Made by a program: the position numbers and the translations under genes. A DNA stretch of 64,000 bases from Desulfarculaceae bacterium (GTDB lineage Bacteria > Desulfobacterota > Desulfarculia > Desulfarculales > Desulfarculaceae): positions 372,001 to 436,000 of the forward strand of contig JAHLKT010000004.1 of NCBI GenBank assembly GCA_020444545.1. Direction: 5' to 3'. Below are positions 43,586-52,875 of this stretch, one piece after another. The notes beneath the pieces were generated by a model. It had not been told where the DNA came from. It did not search any database and saw only the letters and a program-made list of their open reading frames with translations. Each line of letters starts with the position of its first letter. The first letter of the stretch is position 1.

Positions 43586-45880
43586 TCATTGCTGGGTCAG
43601 CTTGCCCAGAGCCTTGCTGAAGGGGTTGTTAAATGGCTGCGGCTTTTCGGGGGCCTTTTTCTTGGCCATGGGCTTCTTGCCGCCCCGCCGCTCCCCGCCG
43701 CCTCCCGGCGCCCGGCGCGCCCGCTCGGCAAAGGGGTCCTTTTTCATGGACAGGGAGATGCGGCCCCGGGCCAGGTCCAGGTCGATCACCGTGACCTCCA
43801 CCTGCTGCTGCACCTTTACCTCCTGGCGGGGGTCCTTTACGAAACGGTCGGCCAAATGGCTGATATGCACCAAGCCGTCGTTGTGCACCCCGATGTCCAC
43901 GAAGGCCCCGAAGTTGGTCACGTTGGTGACCACCCCGGGCAGCTTCATGCCGATCTGCAAATCCTCGGGCGCATGCACCCCCTCGGCAAAGGAGAAGGCC
44001 TCGAAAGCCGAGCGCGGGTCGCGGCCCGGCTTGGCCAGCTCGGCCAGGATGTCGTTCACCGTGGGCAGGCCCACCCGCTCGCTCACATAGTCCTTGGCCT
44101 TGATGCGGCCGCGCAGCTCCTGGTCCTTGAGCAGGTCCTCCAGCTGGCAAGCCAAATCCCGGGCCATCTGCTCCACCACGGGGTAAGACTCCGGGTGCAC
44201 CGCCGAGGCGTCCAGGGGGTTGTCGCCCTGGTTGATGCGCAAGAAGCCCGCCGCCTGCTCAAAGGCCTTGGGCCCCAGGCGGGGCACCTTCAGGAGATCC
44301 TGGCGGCTGGCAAAGGGCCCGTTCTCCTCGCGGTGGCGCACTATGTTCTGGGCCAGGGAGGCGCCCACCCCGGAGACCATGGCCAAGAGCTGCGGGCTGG
44401 CCGTGTTCAGCTCCACGCCCACCGCGTTGACGCAGCTGACCACCACGTCTTCCAGGCTGCGGGCCAACGAACCCTGGTCCACGTCGTGCTGATACTGCCC
44501 CACCCCGATGGCTTTGGGGTCGATCTTGACCAGTTCGGCCAGGGGGTCGACGAGACGGCGGCCGATGGACACGGCCCCGCGCACCGTGAGGTCCAGATCC
44601 GGGAACTCCTGGCGGGCCACCTCGGAGGCGGAGTAAACGCTGGCCCCGGACTCGCTGACCATGACCACGGTGACGCCCGCTATACCCAGGCCGCGCACCA
44701 GTTCCTCGGTCTCCCGGCTGGCTGTGCCGTTGCCGATGGCCACTGCCTCGATGCCGTAATCCTTGATCAGGCGACGGAGCTTTTCGCCGGCGGCCTTGCG
44801 CTGATTGTCGCTCATTAGATTAATCAGATCGTAGTGCTTCAGGTCGCCCTGCTCGTTGAGGCAGGCCACCTTGCAGCCGGTGCGATAACCCGGATCGATG
44901 GCCAGCACCCGCTTGGCGCCCAAGGGCGGGGCCATCAACAGCTCACGCAGGTTCTCGGCAAAGACCCTGACCGCCTCTTCCTCGGCCCGCTTGCGCAACA
45001 CGGTGCGCAGCTCGATCTCCATGGCCCGGCCCAACAGGCGTTTGTAGCTGTCGGTGACCGCCAGGCGCACCTGCTCGGCGCAGGGGCCGTCGTTGCGCAC
45101 GAACATTTTTTCCAGGATGGCGATGGCCTCTTCCTGGGCAGGCTCCACCCGGAAAATGAGGTGCCCTTCCTTCTCACCCCGGCGGATGGCCAGGATGCGG
45201 TGGCCGGCGGCGGCCGCGGCGGGCTCGCTCCACTCGAAGTAGTCCTTGAATTTCTGGCCCTTCTCCTCCTCGCCGCTCATCACCTGGCTGCGCAGCACCG
45301 CCTTTTCGGCGTACAGGGCGCGCATGGCCGCGCGGGCCTCGGCGTCCTCGTTGATCTGCTCGGCGATGATGTCCCGCGCCCCGGCCAGGGCGTCCTCCGC
45401 GCTCTCCACGCCCTTTTCGGCGTCCACGTACTGGGCCGCCTCCCCGGCGGGGTCGCCCGTGGCGGGCTGGGCCATAACATACTCGGCCAGGGGCTCCAGG
45501 CCCTTCTCGCGGGCCATCATGGCCTTGGTGCGGCGCTTGGGCTTGAAGGGCAGGTACACGTCCTCCAGCTCGGCCATGCTGGCCGCTTCGCCCACCTTGG
45601 CCTCCAGCTCGGGGCTCAAGAGGTTGCGCTCGGTCAGGGACTTGAGGATGGCCGCGCGCCGGGCGTCCAGCTCCTTGAGCTGGTCCAGGCGGTCGCGGAT
45701 GGCGATGATGGCCACCTCGTCCAGGGAGCCGGTGACTTCCTTGCGGTAGCGGGCGATGAAAGGGACGGTGCTCCCCTCTTCCAAAAGGGCGGCGGTGGCC
45801 CGCACCTGGGGCAGAGAGATGGAGAGTTCCTCGGAAACTTGGGACAGGTTGGCCGCGCTTGCCGGCTGGGTTTCGCTCAA
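43586..45880 (-). CDS. tex: Tex-family RNA-binding transcriptional accessory protein
   Basis: 764 residues from a TTG at 45880 with GGAG 8 nt upstream. Domain order fits Tex: N-terminal helical region (LSQVSEELSISLPQVRATAALLEEGSTVPFIARYRKEVTGSLDE), YqgF/RNase H-like domain (VLAIDPGYRTGCKVACLNEQGDL), helix-hairpin-helix (VNTASPQLLAMVSGVGASLAQNIV), and S1 RNA-binding domain (GMKLPGVVTNVTNFGAFVDIGVHNDGLVHIS). Lysine/arginine-rich C-terminal tail. A conserved nucleic-acid-binding protein influencing transcription; monocistronic here. Confidence 0.95.
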   Translation of the reverse strand: MSETQPASAANLSQVSEELSISLPQVRATAALLEEGSTVPFIARYRKEVTGSLDEVAIIAIRDRLDQLKELDARRAAILKSLTERNLLSPELEAKVGEAASMAELEDVYLPFKPKRRTKAMMAREKGLEPLAEYVMAQPATGDPAGEAAQYVDAEKGVESAEDALAGARDIIAEQINEDAEARAAMRALYAEKAVLRSQVMSGEEEKGQKFKDYFEWSEPAAAAAGHRILAIRRGEKEGHLIFRVEPAQEEAIAILEKMFVRNDGPCAEQVRLAVTDSYKRLLGRAMEIELRTVLRKRAEEEAVRVFAENLRELLMAPPLGAKRVLAIDPGYRTGCKVACLNEQGDLKHYDLINLMSDNQRKAAGEKLRRLIKDYGIEAVAIGNGTASRETEELVRGLGIAGVTVVMVSESGASVYSASEVARQEFPDLDLTVRGAVSIGRRLVDPLAELVKIDPKAIGVGQYQHDVDQGSLARSLEDVVVSCVNAVGVELNTASPQLLAMVSGVGASLAQNIVRHREENGPFASRQDLLKVPRLGPKAFEQAAGFLRINQGDNPLDASAVHPESYPVVEQMARDLACQLEDLLKDQELRGRIKAKDYVSERVGLPTVNDILAELAKPGRDPRSAFEAFSFAEGVHAPEDLQIGMKLPGVVTNVTNFGAFVDIGVHNDGLVHISHLADRFVKDPRQEVKVQQQVEVTVIDLDLARGRISLSMKKDPFAERARRAPGGGGERRGGKKPMAKKKAPEKPQPFNNPFSKALGKLTQQ

Positions 45881-46088
45881 GGTGTAGGCTCCGGAAAGGT
45901 TGCTGGTTTTTTTATACGATCGCGTAGGGGTGAATTAGTGGCGGATCATTAGCGGAGAAGGGTTGGTACAAAAACAGAACATTGCTAAGCGAGAATTACC
46001 ATGCGTTCAAAAAACAAGCAAGCCGGTCATAGTTTATTTGCCATGCACACATACTCAACCAATTGGCCTCCCACCCACGGCCCGAAGG

Positions 46089-46520
46089 TCAGAGCTTCGC
46101 ATTGACAATGCGTTTTACCCGTTGCCCTTCCCGGAACTCTTTTTCCGCTATGCCAAGCAGCTCCAAGGCATTTTCCAGGGTTCTGACCACCTTCACCTTA
46201 ATATCCGCATCACTCATGTAAGCCTCGAAAAGCCGGGCCATGCCAAAGCTGAAATCCGAGGGGGTCACAAAAACGCAATGCTCTCCACCCAGTTCATTTT
46301 CATAGAATGAACCCAAGCGGACGAAATCATCCATACTATAGGCAGGCATGGGGGCATCTTCGAGGTCAGTAAAATCCACGATTTTTTTCATGGGTGGGAC
46401 ATAGTGTTCGTCAGCGGCTAACTCTCTTAAATGACAAATCAACTCTTCAATGGAGAGAGCCTTGGACATTTTCACGTAAACCAGACGCAAACTAGGTACT
46501 ATTTGGTAACTTACAGACAT
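46089..46520 (-). CDS. Hypothetical alpha/beta protein, SpoIIAA/STAS-like
   Basis: 143 residues, no confident family. The pattern LRLVYVKMSKALSIEELICHLRELAADEHY..KKIVDFTDLED resembles the small STAS/SpoIIAA-like or Sec14-like proteins that often start with a beta strand, a helix beginning with S/T-x-E-E, and a DFxD motif. No signal peptide, membrane helix or metal motif. Base composition is visibly lower in GC than the flanking tex and nitrilase genes, suggesting recent acquisition or relaxed selection. Monocistronic; an AGG about 8 nt before ATG 46520 could serve as ribosome-binding site. Function unknown. Confidence 0.65.
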   Translation of the reverse strand: MSVSYQIVPSLRLVYVKMSKALSIEELICHLRELAADEHYVPPMKKIVDFTDLEDAPMPAYSMDDFVRLGSFYENELGGEHCVFVTPSDFSFGMARLFEAYMSDADIKVKVVRTLENALELLGIAEKEFREGQRVKRIVNAKL

Positions 46521-46874
46521 GGTATCAACCTAAAACCATGAGGCAGGGGGAACGATGAGGCGCCATGCGCCCACCGACGGAGATCTCTGCGCGAAATCGG
46601 GGACCCAGGTTTAATGATCCCGCGGGTCAGCCGCTCCATGTAACGTTTAGTTTGCTTGCCGTGCAAATGCCGAATTGATCTTTTTGCCTTATATCAAAAG
46701 ATCAGCATCGCCTGAAAGCCATTTTTCGCTGTCTCTCGCACAATTTGTGCTAAATATCACAAGCCAGCCCCAGGAGCAAGCACTTAGAGCAAACAAAACA
46801 CTGGCCCGGCATGAGCCCCAAAAGACCAGGGGCGGGGATGACCCCCGCCCCTGGCTGGTTTAGCAAGTAAGAAC
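46521..46874. other. Low-GC intergenic region containing a terminator
   Basis: About 350 bp between the hypothetical gene and the nitrilase gene, AT-richer than average. Apart from the terminator at its right end (46816-46854) I see no gene or repeat. The promoter of the hypothetical gene must lie here but is not clear. Confidence 0.4.
46816..46854 (-). terminator. Intrinsic terminator after the nitrilase gene
   Basis: Perfect 12-bp stem CCAGGGGCGGGG/CCCCGCCCCTGG (46826-46837, 46843-46854) with a 5-nt loop, followed on the minus strand by TCTTTTGG. Ends the liv2-nitrilase operon. Confidence 0.75.
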
Positions 46875-47840
46875 CTAGGCTTCGCCGTCCTCGAAGGGGT
46901 TCTTGGTCTCCCCGTCCCAGGCGGTGACCGCTGGCTGGGGCTTCAAGTTCACGTGCAGCTGGAACACGTCGGGACGGGCGTAGTGGCCCGGGGTGTCCAG
47001 GTCGAACTTGCCCCGCACGATCTGGTCCAGGTCCAGGTCCGCGGTGAGAATGCAGGGACCGTCGAACTCCGGCCCGGCCAGCACCTGGCCCAGGGGGTCG
47101 ATGATGCAGCTTCCCCCACGCATCATCACCGTGGCCGGGTCGTCCTCGGGCATGGGGGTGGAGCATTCGGGGTAATCGCCTAGGTGCACGTATTGGCAGG
47201 AGCTGAGCACGAAGCAGCGCCCCTCCAGGGCGATGAAGCGCATGGTGGGCAGGTTGGTCTCGCGGTCGTCGGCCGTGGGGGCCAAATAGAGCTGCACACC
47301 CTGGGAGTACATGTACATCCTGAGCATGGGCATGTAGTTCTCCCAGCAGATCACCGAGCCGATCTTGCCCACCTCGGTGTCGATCACCGGCATGGTGGAG
47401 CCGTCGCCGAAACCCCACACCAGGCGCTCCATGGCCGTGGGCATGAGCTTGCGGTGCTTGCCCAACATGGAGCCGTCCGGCCCGAAGAAGAGCGCCGTGC
47501 AGTAGAGGGTGCCCCCCTCGCGCTCCATGACCCCGATGGTCAGGTAGACCCCCGCCTCCTTGGCCGCCCGCCCCAGAGCCTCGGTGGCCGGTCCGGGCAC
47601 CTCGATGGAGCCTTCGTAGTACTTGCGGAAGTCCTCACGCCCCTCGGGGAAGCGCATCCCCACCCGGGCCCCGAAGTCCCAGCCCTTGGGGTAGCCCGAG
47701 ATAAAGGCCTCGGGGAACAGCACCAGGCGCGCTCCCTTGTCCGCCGCCTGCTTGGTCAGATCGGCCACCTTGGCCACCGTGGCCATGGCATCGAAAACCA
47801 CCGGAGAATCCTGGACCACCGCGACCCGCACCATGCTCAT
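46875..47840 (-). CDS. Nitrilase (aliphatic/aromatic nitrile aminohydrolase)
   Basis: 321 residues from ATG 47840, preceded by AAGGAG; the in-frame ATG at 47861 would add 7 residues. The Glu-Lys-Cys triad is complete: E44 in LFPEAFISGYP, K131 in HRKLMPT and C165 in VICWENYMP. The CWEN-x-MP signature and length point to the true nitrilase branch (nitrile to acid plus ammonia) rather than amidases. It lies about 130 nt downstream of livF2 and is probably the last gene of that transporter operon, so its substrate may be a nitrile imported by, or its product related to the ligand of, the liv2 system (inference). A strong terminator follows. Confidence 0.9.
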   Translation of the reverse strand: MSMVRVAVVQDSPVVFDAMATVAKVADLTKQAADKGARLVLFPEAFISGYPKGWDFGARVGMRFPEGREDFRKYYEGSIEVPGPATEALGRAAKEAGVYLTIGVMEREGGTLYCTALFFGPDGSMLGKHRKLMPTAMERLVWGFGDGSTMPVIDTEVGKIGSVICWENYMPMLRMYMYSQGVQLYLAPTADDRETNLPTMRFIALEGRCFVLSSCQYVHLGDYPECSTPMPEDDPATVMMRGGSCIIDPLGQVLAGPEFDGPCILTADLDLDQIVRGKFDLDTPGHYARPDVFQLHVNLKPQPAVTAWDGETKNPFEDGEA

Positions 47841-47973
47841 GTGACTATCTCCTTTATGCAACGCACCCGCCCATGGCCGGTGTTGAACTGTCTCACGCGC
47901 TCGGGGGCTCCTTGCCGATGCGGCCGCGCCTGGCGGCCAGGACCGCGGCTCATGCCGGCAGGAACCCGCCTGG

Positions 47974-48684
47974 CTACACCATCAGGTATTTCTCTTTGAT
48001 CTGCGGCCGGCTTTCCAGCTCGGCCATGCTCCCCTCGAACTTGACCTCTCCTCCTTCGATCACATAGGCCCGGTCAGCTATGGAGGTGGCGAAGGCCAGG
48101 TTCTGCTCGGCGAAGAGTATCGCCAGGCCCAGGGATTTCAGGTACTTGATCTGGCGGGAAAGCTCCTGGACCACCACCGGGGCCAGCCCCTCCACGGGCT
48201 CGTCCAATAATAGCAAAGTGGGGTTGCCCATGAGGGTGCGGCCGCAGGAAAGCATCTGCTGCTCCCCGCCGCTGAGATATCCCGCGTGATTGCCCGCCAG
48301 GGGCTCCAGCTCGGGGAAAAGCTCGTAGATGCCCTCCAGGGTCCATTTTTTCATAGCGTCGGAAATGGGCGGCTTGGCGCCGATCTCCAGGTTCTCCCGC
48401 ACGGTGAGGTCCGGAAAAACCAGGCGCTCGTCGGGCACGTAGCCGATACCCAGGCGGGCGATGCGAAAAGGCGCCAGGCCCAGCAGCTCCGTCCCGCCGT
48501 AGGTCACCGAGCCCTGTTTGGCGGGCACGATGCCCATGATGGTTTTGAGAGTTGTGGTCTTGCCCACCCCGTTGCGGCCCAGCAGGCAGACGCACTCGCC
48601 GTCATTCACCTCCAGGGACACCCCGAACAGGATGTGGCTGGTGTCGTAGAAGGTGTGGATGTCTTTTACGATAAGTTTGGCCAT
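47974..48684 (-). CDS. livF: Liv-type ABC transporter ATP-binding protein LivF (system 2)
   Basis: 236 residues from ATG 48684, the first base of which is the last of the livG2 stop. Walker A GRNGVGKT at 36-43, signature LSGGEQQMLSCGR, Walker B LLLLDEPVEGL. The in-frame upstream extension overlaps livG2 and is not real. Interacts with LivHM2. Confidence 0.95.
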   Translation of the reverse strand: MAKLIVKDIHTFYDTSHILFGVSLEVNDGECVCLLGRNGVGKTTTLKTIMGIVPAKQGSVTYGGTELLGLAPFRIARLGIGYVPDERLVFPDLTVRENLEIGAKPPISDAMKKWTLEGIYELFPELEPLAGNHAGYLSGGEQQMLSCGRTLMGNPTLLLLDEPVEGLAPVVVQELSRQIKYLKSLGLAILFAEQNLAFATSIADRAYVIEGGEVKFEGSMAELESRPQIKEKYLMV

Positions 48685-49433
48685 CAGCTGTGCTCGCCCA
48701 GATAGATCTTTTGGACCAGGGGATTCTCCCGCACCTCCTGGGGGCTGCCGGTGAACAGCAGCTCGCCCCGGTGCAGCAGGGAAACCTTGCGCGCGTGGCG
48801 AAACACCACGGACATGTCGTGCTCGGTGAACAGGATGGTCACCTTCAGCTCCTGGTTGAGCCGGTCCACCAGGGCCATGGCCTCGCGGGTCTCGTCCAGG
48901 GACATGCCCGCAGTGGGCTCGTCCAGGAGCAGGAGCTTGGGCTTGCCCGCCAAGGCGATGGCCAGCTCCAGCTTTTTCTTGTCGCCCTGGGAAAGCTCGC
49001 CGGCCACCACCTTGCGCCGCTCGGTGAGGGCGCACCGCTCCAGGATCTCGCCGGTCTCGCGGTTGCCCACCCGGCGGGCCAGCTTGTAGAGGTTGAACTC
49101 CAGGCCGCGCCGCGCCTGCACCGCCGAGCGCACGTTCTCCCACACCGTGAGCTGGGTGAAGATGTTGCTCACCTGAAAGGCCCGGGTGATGCCGTCCATG
49201 GCGATGCGGTGGGGCGCCCGCCGGGTTATGTCCCGGCCCATGAACTTCACCTGCCCCGAGTCGGGCACGTGGTAGCCGGTGATGAGGTTGAACAGGGTGC
49301 TCTTGCCCGCGCCGTTGGGCCCGATTATGGCCGACTGCTCGCCGGGCTCCAGACGCAGGCTAAGGTTGTTGGTGGCGTGCAGGCCGCCGAAGCTCTTGTT
49401 GAGTCCCTCTATCTCCAGGATGCCTTGGCTCAT
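48684..49433 (-). CDS. livG: Liv-type ABC transporter ATP-binding protein LivG (system 2)
   Basis: 249 residues, Walker A GPNGAGKST at 38-46, LSQGDKKKLELA signature, Walker B LLLLDEPTAGMS, and EHDMSVVF H-loop. Start overlaps the livM2 stop by 4 nt (ATGA). Confidence 0.95.
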   Translation of the reverse strand: MSQGILEIEGLNKSFGGLHATNNLSLRLEPGEQSAIIGPNGAGKSTLFNLITGYHVPDSGQVKFMGRDITRRAPHRIAMDGITRAFQVSNIFTQLTVWENVRSAVQARRGLEFNLYKLARRVGNRETGEILERCALTERRKVVAGELSQGDKKKLELAIALAGKPKLLLLDEPTAGMSLDETREAMALVDRLNQELKVTILFTEHDMSVVFRHARKVSLLHRGELLFTGSPQEVRENPLVQKIYLGEHS

Positions 49434-50479
49434 GAGGATTCTCCGGACCGCGCGGCCTCTGGCGCCGCGTCCTCGGGGAGGTAGTCATGGTGCTTGAGCG
49501 GGGACAGGCGCTTGTCCAGCAGGGAGAGCACCCCGCCGGGCAGATAGAGCACCAGGAAGAGAATGATGAGCCCGATGGTCAGGGGCCAGTACACCGTGAA
49601 CTGGGTTATGTAGGCGTTCAGGAAGGTGTAGATGGCCGAGCCCACCAGGGGGCCGGTGAGAAAGCCCGCCCCGCCGATGAGCGACATGAACACCGCCATG
49701 CCCGACTGCACCCAGCCCAGGAGGAAAGGCGACACGCTGCGCTGGAAGGGCCCCCACAGCGCCCCGGCCACCCCGGCGAAGGCCCCGGCCAACACGAAGT
49801 TGGCCAGCATGACCAGGCGCACGTTGATGCCCAGGAACACCGCGCGCCGCTGGTTGTCGCGGATCATGCGCAGGGTGTAGCCGAAGGGCGAGTTGGTGAT
49901 GCGCCAGAGCAGCACGGTGCACCCGGCCACCACGATCAGCACCAAATAGTAGTAGTTGACCACCTCGCTGAAGATGCCCGGCGGCATGATGCCCTGGATG
50001 CCGTCGTCGCCCTTGGTGAAGCTGTACCAGGAGAAGACCAGGTAGTAGAGCAGCTCGCCGAAGGCCAGGCTGAGCAGGGCGAAGTAGATGCCCGTGAGGC
50101 GCACGCAGAAATAGCCCACGACAAGGGCACACAGGGCCGATACCGGCATGGCGATGAGCAGGGACAGGAAAAAGTCCAAGTAGCCCACCTGCCCCACCGG
50201 GGATTGCAGGGCCCGCATCAAGAGGGCGGTGGAATAGGCCCCCACCCCGAAAAAGGCGGCGTGGCCGAAGGTGATCTGGCCCATGTAGCCGTAGATCAGG
50301 TTGAAGCTCATGGCGAACAGGCCCAGGATGAGTATCTCGGCGGCCACGATGGTCGGAAACTCCCCGGGCAGCAGGGGCACCAGCAAAAAGGCCACCCCCA
50401 GCACCAGGGACACCGGGCCGGTGAGGCCGTAGGTTTGGTACAGGCGGAGCCAGAAGCCTCTCTTGGTTGCGTTATTCAT
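49430..50479 (-). CDS. livM: Liv-type ABC transporter permease LivM (system 2)
   Basis: 349 residues, about 9-10 hydrophobic segments; FNLIYGYMGQITFGHAAFFGVGAYSTALL, YSFTKGDDGIQGI, and TLRMIRDNQRRAVFLGINV (ATPase-contact loop) mark LivM. Slightly longer than LivM of system 1 owing to an N-terminal cytoplasmic stretch and a charged C-terminal tail. Confidence 0.94.
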   Translation of the reverse strand: MNNATKRGFWLRLYQTYGLTGPVSLVLGVAFLLVPLLPGEFPTIVAAEILILGLFAMSFNLIYGYMGQITFGHAAFFGVGAYSTALLMRALQSPVGQVGYLDFFLSLLIAMPVSALCALVVGYFCVRLTGIYFALLSLAFGELLYYLVFSWYSFTKGDDGIQGIMPPGIFSEVVNYYYLVLIVVAGCTVLLWRITNSPFGYTLRMIRDNQRRAVFLGINVRLVMLANFVLAGAFAGVAGALWGPFQRSVSPFLLGWVQSGMAVFMSLIGGAGFLTGPLVGSAIYTFLNAYITQFTVYWPLTIGLIILFLVLYLPGGVLSLLDKRLSPLKHHDYLPEDAAPEAARSGESS

Positions 50480-50498
50480 TGCAGCACCTCGAAATTTT

Positions 50499-51392
50499 CT
50501 AGAAACGCATCTCGGTTCCGAAGAGGCCCCAGGGCCGCCAGATGAGCACCCCCACCAGGATCAGGAAGATGATGGCCAGGGAGCCGTCGGGCCAGACCAG
50601 GATGGAGAAGGCGTAGACCACCCCCACGATGATGGAGGCCACGAAAGTGCCCAGGATGCTGCCGAACCCGCCGATGACCACCACCGCGAAGCACTGGATG
50701 ATCATGTCCATGTCCACCCCCAGGCCGATGGGCATGATGCCCAGGAACAGCCCGGCGCAGAAGGCGGCGATGGCCACGCCCATGCCGAAGACCCCGGCGT
50801 AGATGTTGGGGATGTTGATGCCCAGGGCGCTGACCATCTCCCGGCTGAAAACCGCCGCCCGCACGATGCGGCCGTAGCGGGTGCGTTGCAAAAACCACCA
50901 CAGCCCGCCCGCCACCACCATGCCCGAGATGATGATCACGAACAAATAGGGGCTCACGTAGGAGCCCATGATCTCCATGGGCTCGATGGGCAGGAAGATG
51001 CGCCGGTTCTCCACCCCCCACCCCAGCTTGATCACGTCGCTGATGATCAGGATCAGCGCGAAGGTGAGCAGCACCTGCTCGGGCAGCTCGCGCTGGTACA
51101 TGCGCCGGATGATGAAGCGCTCCAGCATCCAGCCCACCCCGAACATCACCGCCGTGGCGGCCACGATGGCCGGGACCAGGAGCAGACCGAAGGGCCCGGC
51201 GATCCCGGTGAGGAAGCTGTAGAAGGAGTAGGTCACATAGCCCGCCAGCAGCCAGAGGGTGGCATGGGCGAAGTTCAGGATGTTCATCACCCCGAAGATG
51301 AGCGACAGCCCGGCCGAGAGCAGGAAAAGCATCATGGCCCGGGACAGCCCGCTGAAGAGCTGGATCAACAGGGCGCTGGCGTCAAACGGCAT
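50499..51392 (-). CDS. livH: Liv-type ABC transporter permease LivH (system 2)
   Basis: 297 residues with LivH landmarks LFLLSAGLSLIFGVMNILNFAHATLWLLAGY, AAVFSREMVSALGINIPN and GGFGSILGTFVASIIVGVVYAF. Separated from the upstream livK2 by a hairpin-containing 95-nt gap. Confidence 0.94.
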   Translation of the reverse strand: MPFDASALLIQLFSGLSRAMMLFLLSAGLSLIFGVMNILNFAHATLWLLAGYVTYSFYSFLTGIAGPFGLLLVPAIVAATAVMFGVGWMLERFIIRRMYQRELPEQVLLTFALILIISDVIKLGWGVENRRIFLPIEPMEIMGSYVSPYLFVIIISGMVVAGGLWWFLQRTRYGRIVRAAVFSREMVSALGINIPNIYAGVFGMGVAIAAFCAGLFLGIMPIGLGVDMDMIIQCFAVVVIGGFGSILGTFVASIIVGVVYAFSILVWPDGSLAIIFLILVGVLIWRPWGLFGTEMRF

Positions 51393-51448
51393 GTGAAAAA
51401 CCTCCTGGTGCGAATCCCTCCGAGCGCCCCCACGCGGGGCAAGGCGGA

Positions 51449-51482
51449 AAGGCTCCGGGGAGAGCGCGCCCCCCGGAGCCTT
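51449..51482 (-). other. Intercistronic hairpin between livK2 and livH2
   Basis: Perfect 12-bp stem AAGGCTCCGGGG/CCCCGGAGCCTT (51449-51460, 51471-51482) with a 10-nt loop just after the livK2 stop on the minus-strand transcript; no T-run. Confidence 0.7.
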
Positions 51483-51487
51483 GGGGA

Positions 51488-52786
51488 TCAGCTACGTTTC
51501 TTCTGCACCTTTTGAACCTCGTCGCAGCTGGGCATCCAGACCTTGTCGCCGGGCACCACGATCAGGGTCTTGGGATCGAACACCGGGATGGGCCATTCCT
51601 TGCTGTTGGCCACCTCGCCCACGTAGGAGGGGCAGTCGAGCTGGTTGTTGCACTCGCGGAACTTCAGCTTGCCCCGGCAGGTGTCGATGGTGGCGCCGGT
51701 GAGGGCCTTGCGCATGGCCTCGTTGTTCACCGAGCCGGCCTTGGCGGCCGCCTGATCCAGGCCGTTGAGCGCGTCGAAGTACATGCAGGCGAAGTCGTCG
51801 GGGAAGTCATCCTTGCCGAACTTGGCCTGATAGATCTTCATGTACTCCTGCATCATGGGGTACTGCATGTTGGCGAAGAAGGGGCAGCGGTTGATGCCGA
51901 TGATGCCCCTCGGCAGGGTCTTGGCCTGCTGGATCAGCTCGGTGACCGGCAGGAACACGCCGGGATAGGCCACCTTCTTCAAAAGGCCCATGGCCTTGGC
52001 CTGCTGCAGGAAGGTCTCGTTGTCCTTGCCCGCGATGGCCCCGAACATGAAGTCCGGCTTCATGGCCATGATGGCGGTGATGTAGGAGCTGAAGTCGGTC
52101 TCGCCCAGGCGGCACCACAGGGCCTTGATCAGCTTGGCCTCGGGCGCGGCCTTGGCCAGCTCGCTCACGAACACCCGCTGGGAGTCGCGGCCCCACTCGT
52201 AGTCCTGGCCCAGGGTGACGAACTTGTTCCAGCCGCGCTTCTTGATCATCTCGGCCACGGCCACCACGGTGGCCCCGGACTGCATGCGGCTGTTGGGGCC
52301 GAACATGAAGGAATACGGAGTGTAGTTCTCGTTGACGATCTTGGAGCTGTTGCTGGTGGCGGCCAGGTGCAGCACCTTGTGCTCGTGGATGATCTCCTGG
52401 ATGGCCATGGCCACGGCGCTGCTCCAAGTGCCGATGATGCACTGGACCTTCTCGTTGAGGATCAGCGAACGGGCCTCGCGGGCGCCCACGTCGGGCTTGG
52501 TCTGGGTGTCGCGGAAGTAGAGCTCGATGGGATGCTTGCCCAAGAGGCCGCCGCGCTTATTGATCTGGGCGGCAATGAGGGGCAGGCCCTTGATGGGCCG
52601 GGCAGAGTAGTTGGCCCCCGGTCCGGTGGTGGGCAGGCACACCCCGATGCGGTAGGGCTCGGCCGAACCGGCCCGCACCCAGCGGGGCAGCAGGGCGATG
52701 GTCCCGGCCGCCACGGAGGTGACCAGGAAGTCGCGCCTGCTTATGCCGTGCAGTTTCTTTGTAAGGTCGTCCTTCGCGCCGCTCAT
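51488..52786 (-). CDS. livK: Liv-type substrate-binding protein with Tat signal (system 2)
   Basis: 432 residues. The N-terminus is a twin-arginine signal (SRRDFLVTS at about 16-24 then a moderately hydrophobic stretch), so the protein is probably exported folded by Tat. The mature domain is a type I binding protein (YRIGVCLPTTGPGANYSARPIKG; CIIGTWSSAVAMAIQEI). It belongs to the group often annotated as urea/amide or branched-chain amino acid binding proteins. Transcribed after the GntR gene and before livHMGF2. The ligand is unknown; a nitrilase at the operon end hints at an amide, nitrile or derived acid. Confidence 0.92.
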   Translation of the reverse strand: MSGAKDDLTKKLHGISRRDFLVTSVAAGTIALLPRWVRAGSAEPYRIGVCLPTTGPGANYSARPIKGLPLIAAQINKRGGLLGKHPIELYFRDTQTKPDVGAREARSLILNEKVQCIIGTWSSAVAMAIQEIIHEHKVLHLAATSNSSKIVNENYTPYSFMFGPNSRMQSGATVVAVAEMIKKRGWNKFVTLGQDYEWGRDSQRVFVSELAKAAPEAKLIKALWCRLGETDFSSYITAIMAMKPDFMFGAIAGKDNETFLQQAKAMGLLKKVAYPGVFLPVTELIQQAKTLPRGIIGINRCPFFANMQYPMMQEYMKIYQAKFGKDDFPDDFACMYFDALNGLDQAAAKAGSVNNEAMRKALTGATIDTCRGKLKFRECNNQLDCPSYVGEVANSKEWPIPVFDPKTLIVVPGDKVWMPSCDEVQKVQKKRS

Positions 52787-52875
52787 GATTCCTTCTCCTC
52801 CTCGCTTTGCTGCGATGGTGCGCCGCTCGTCAATCCCCCCGGTCTCATGGCGCCGGGCAAAATCCTTGAATGCGG

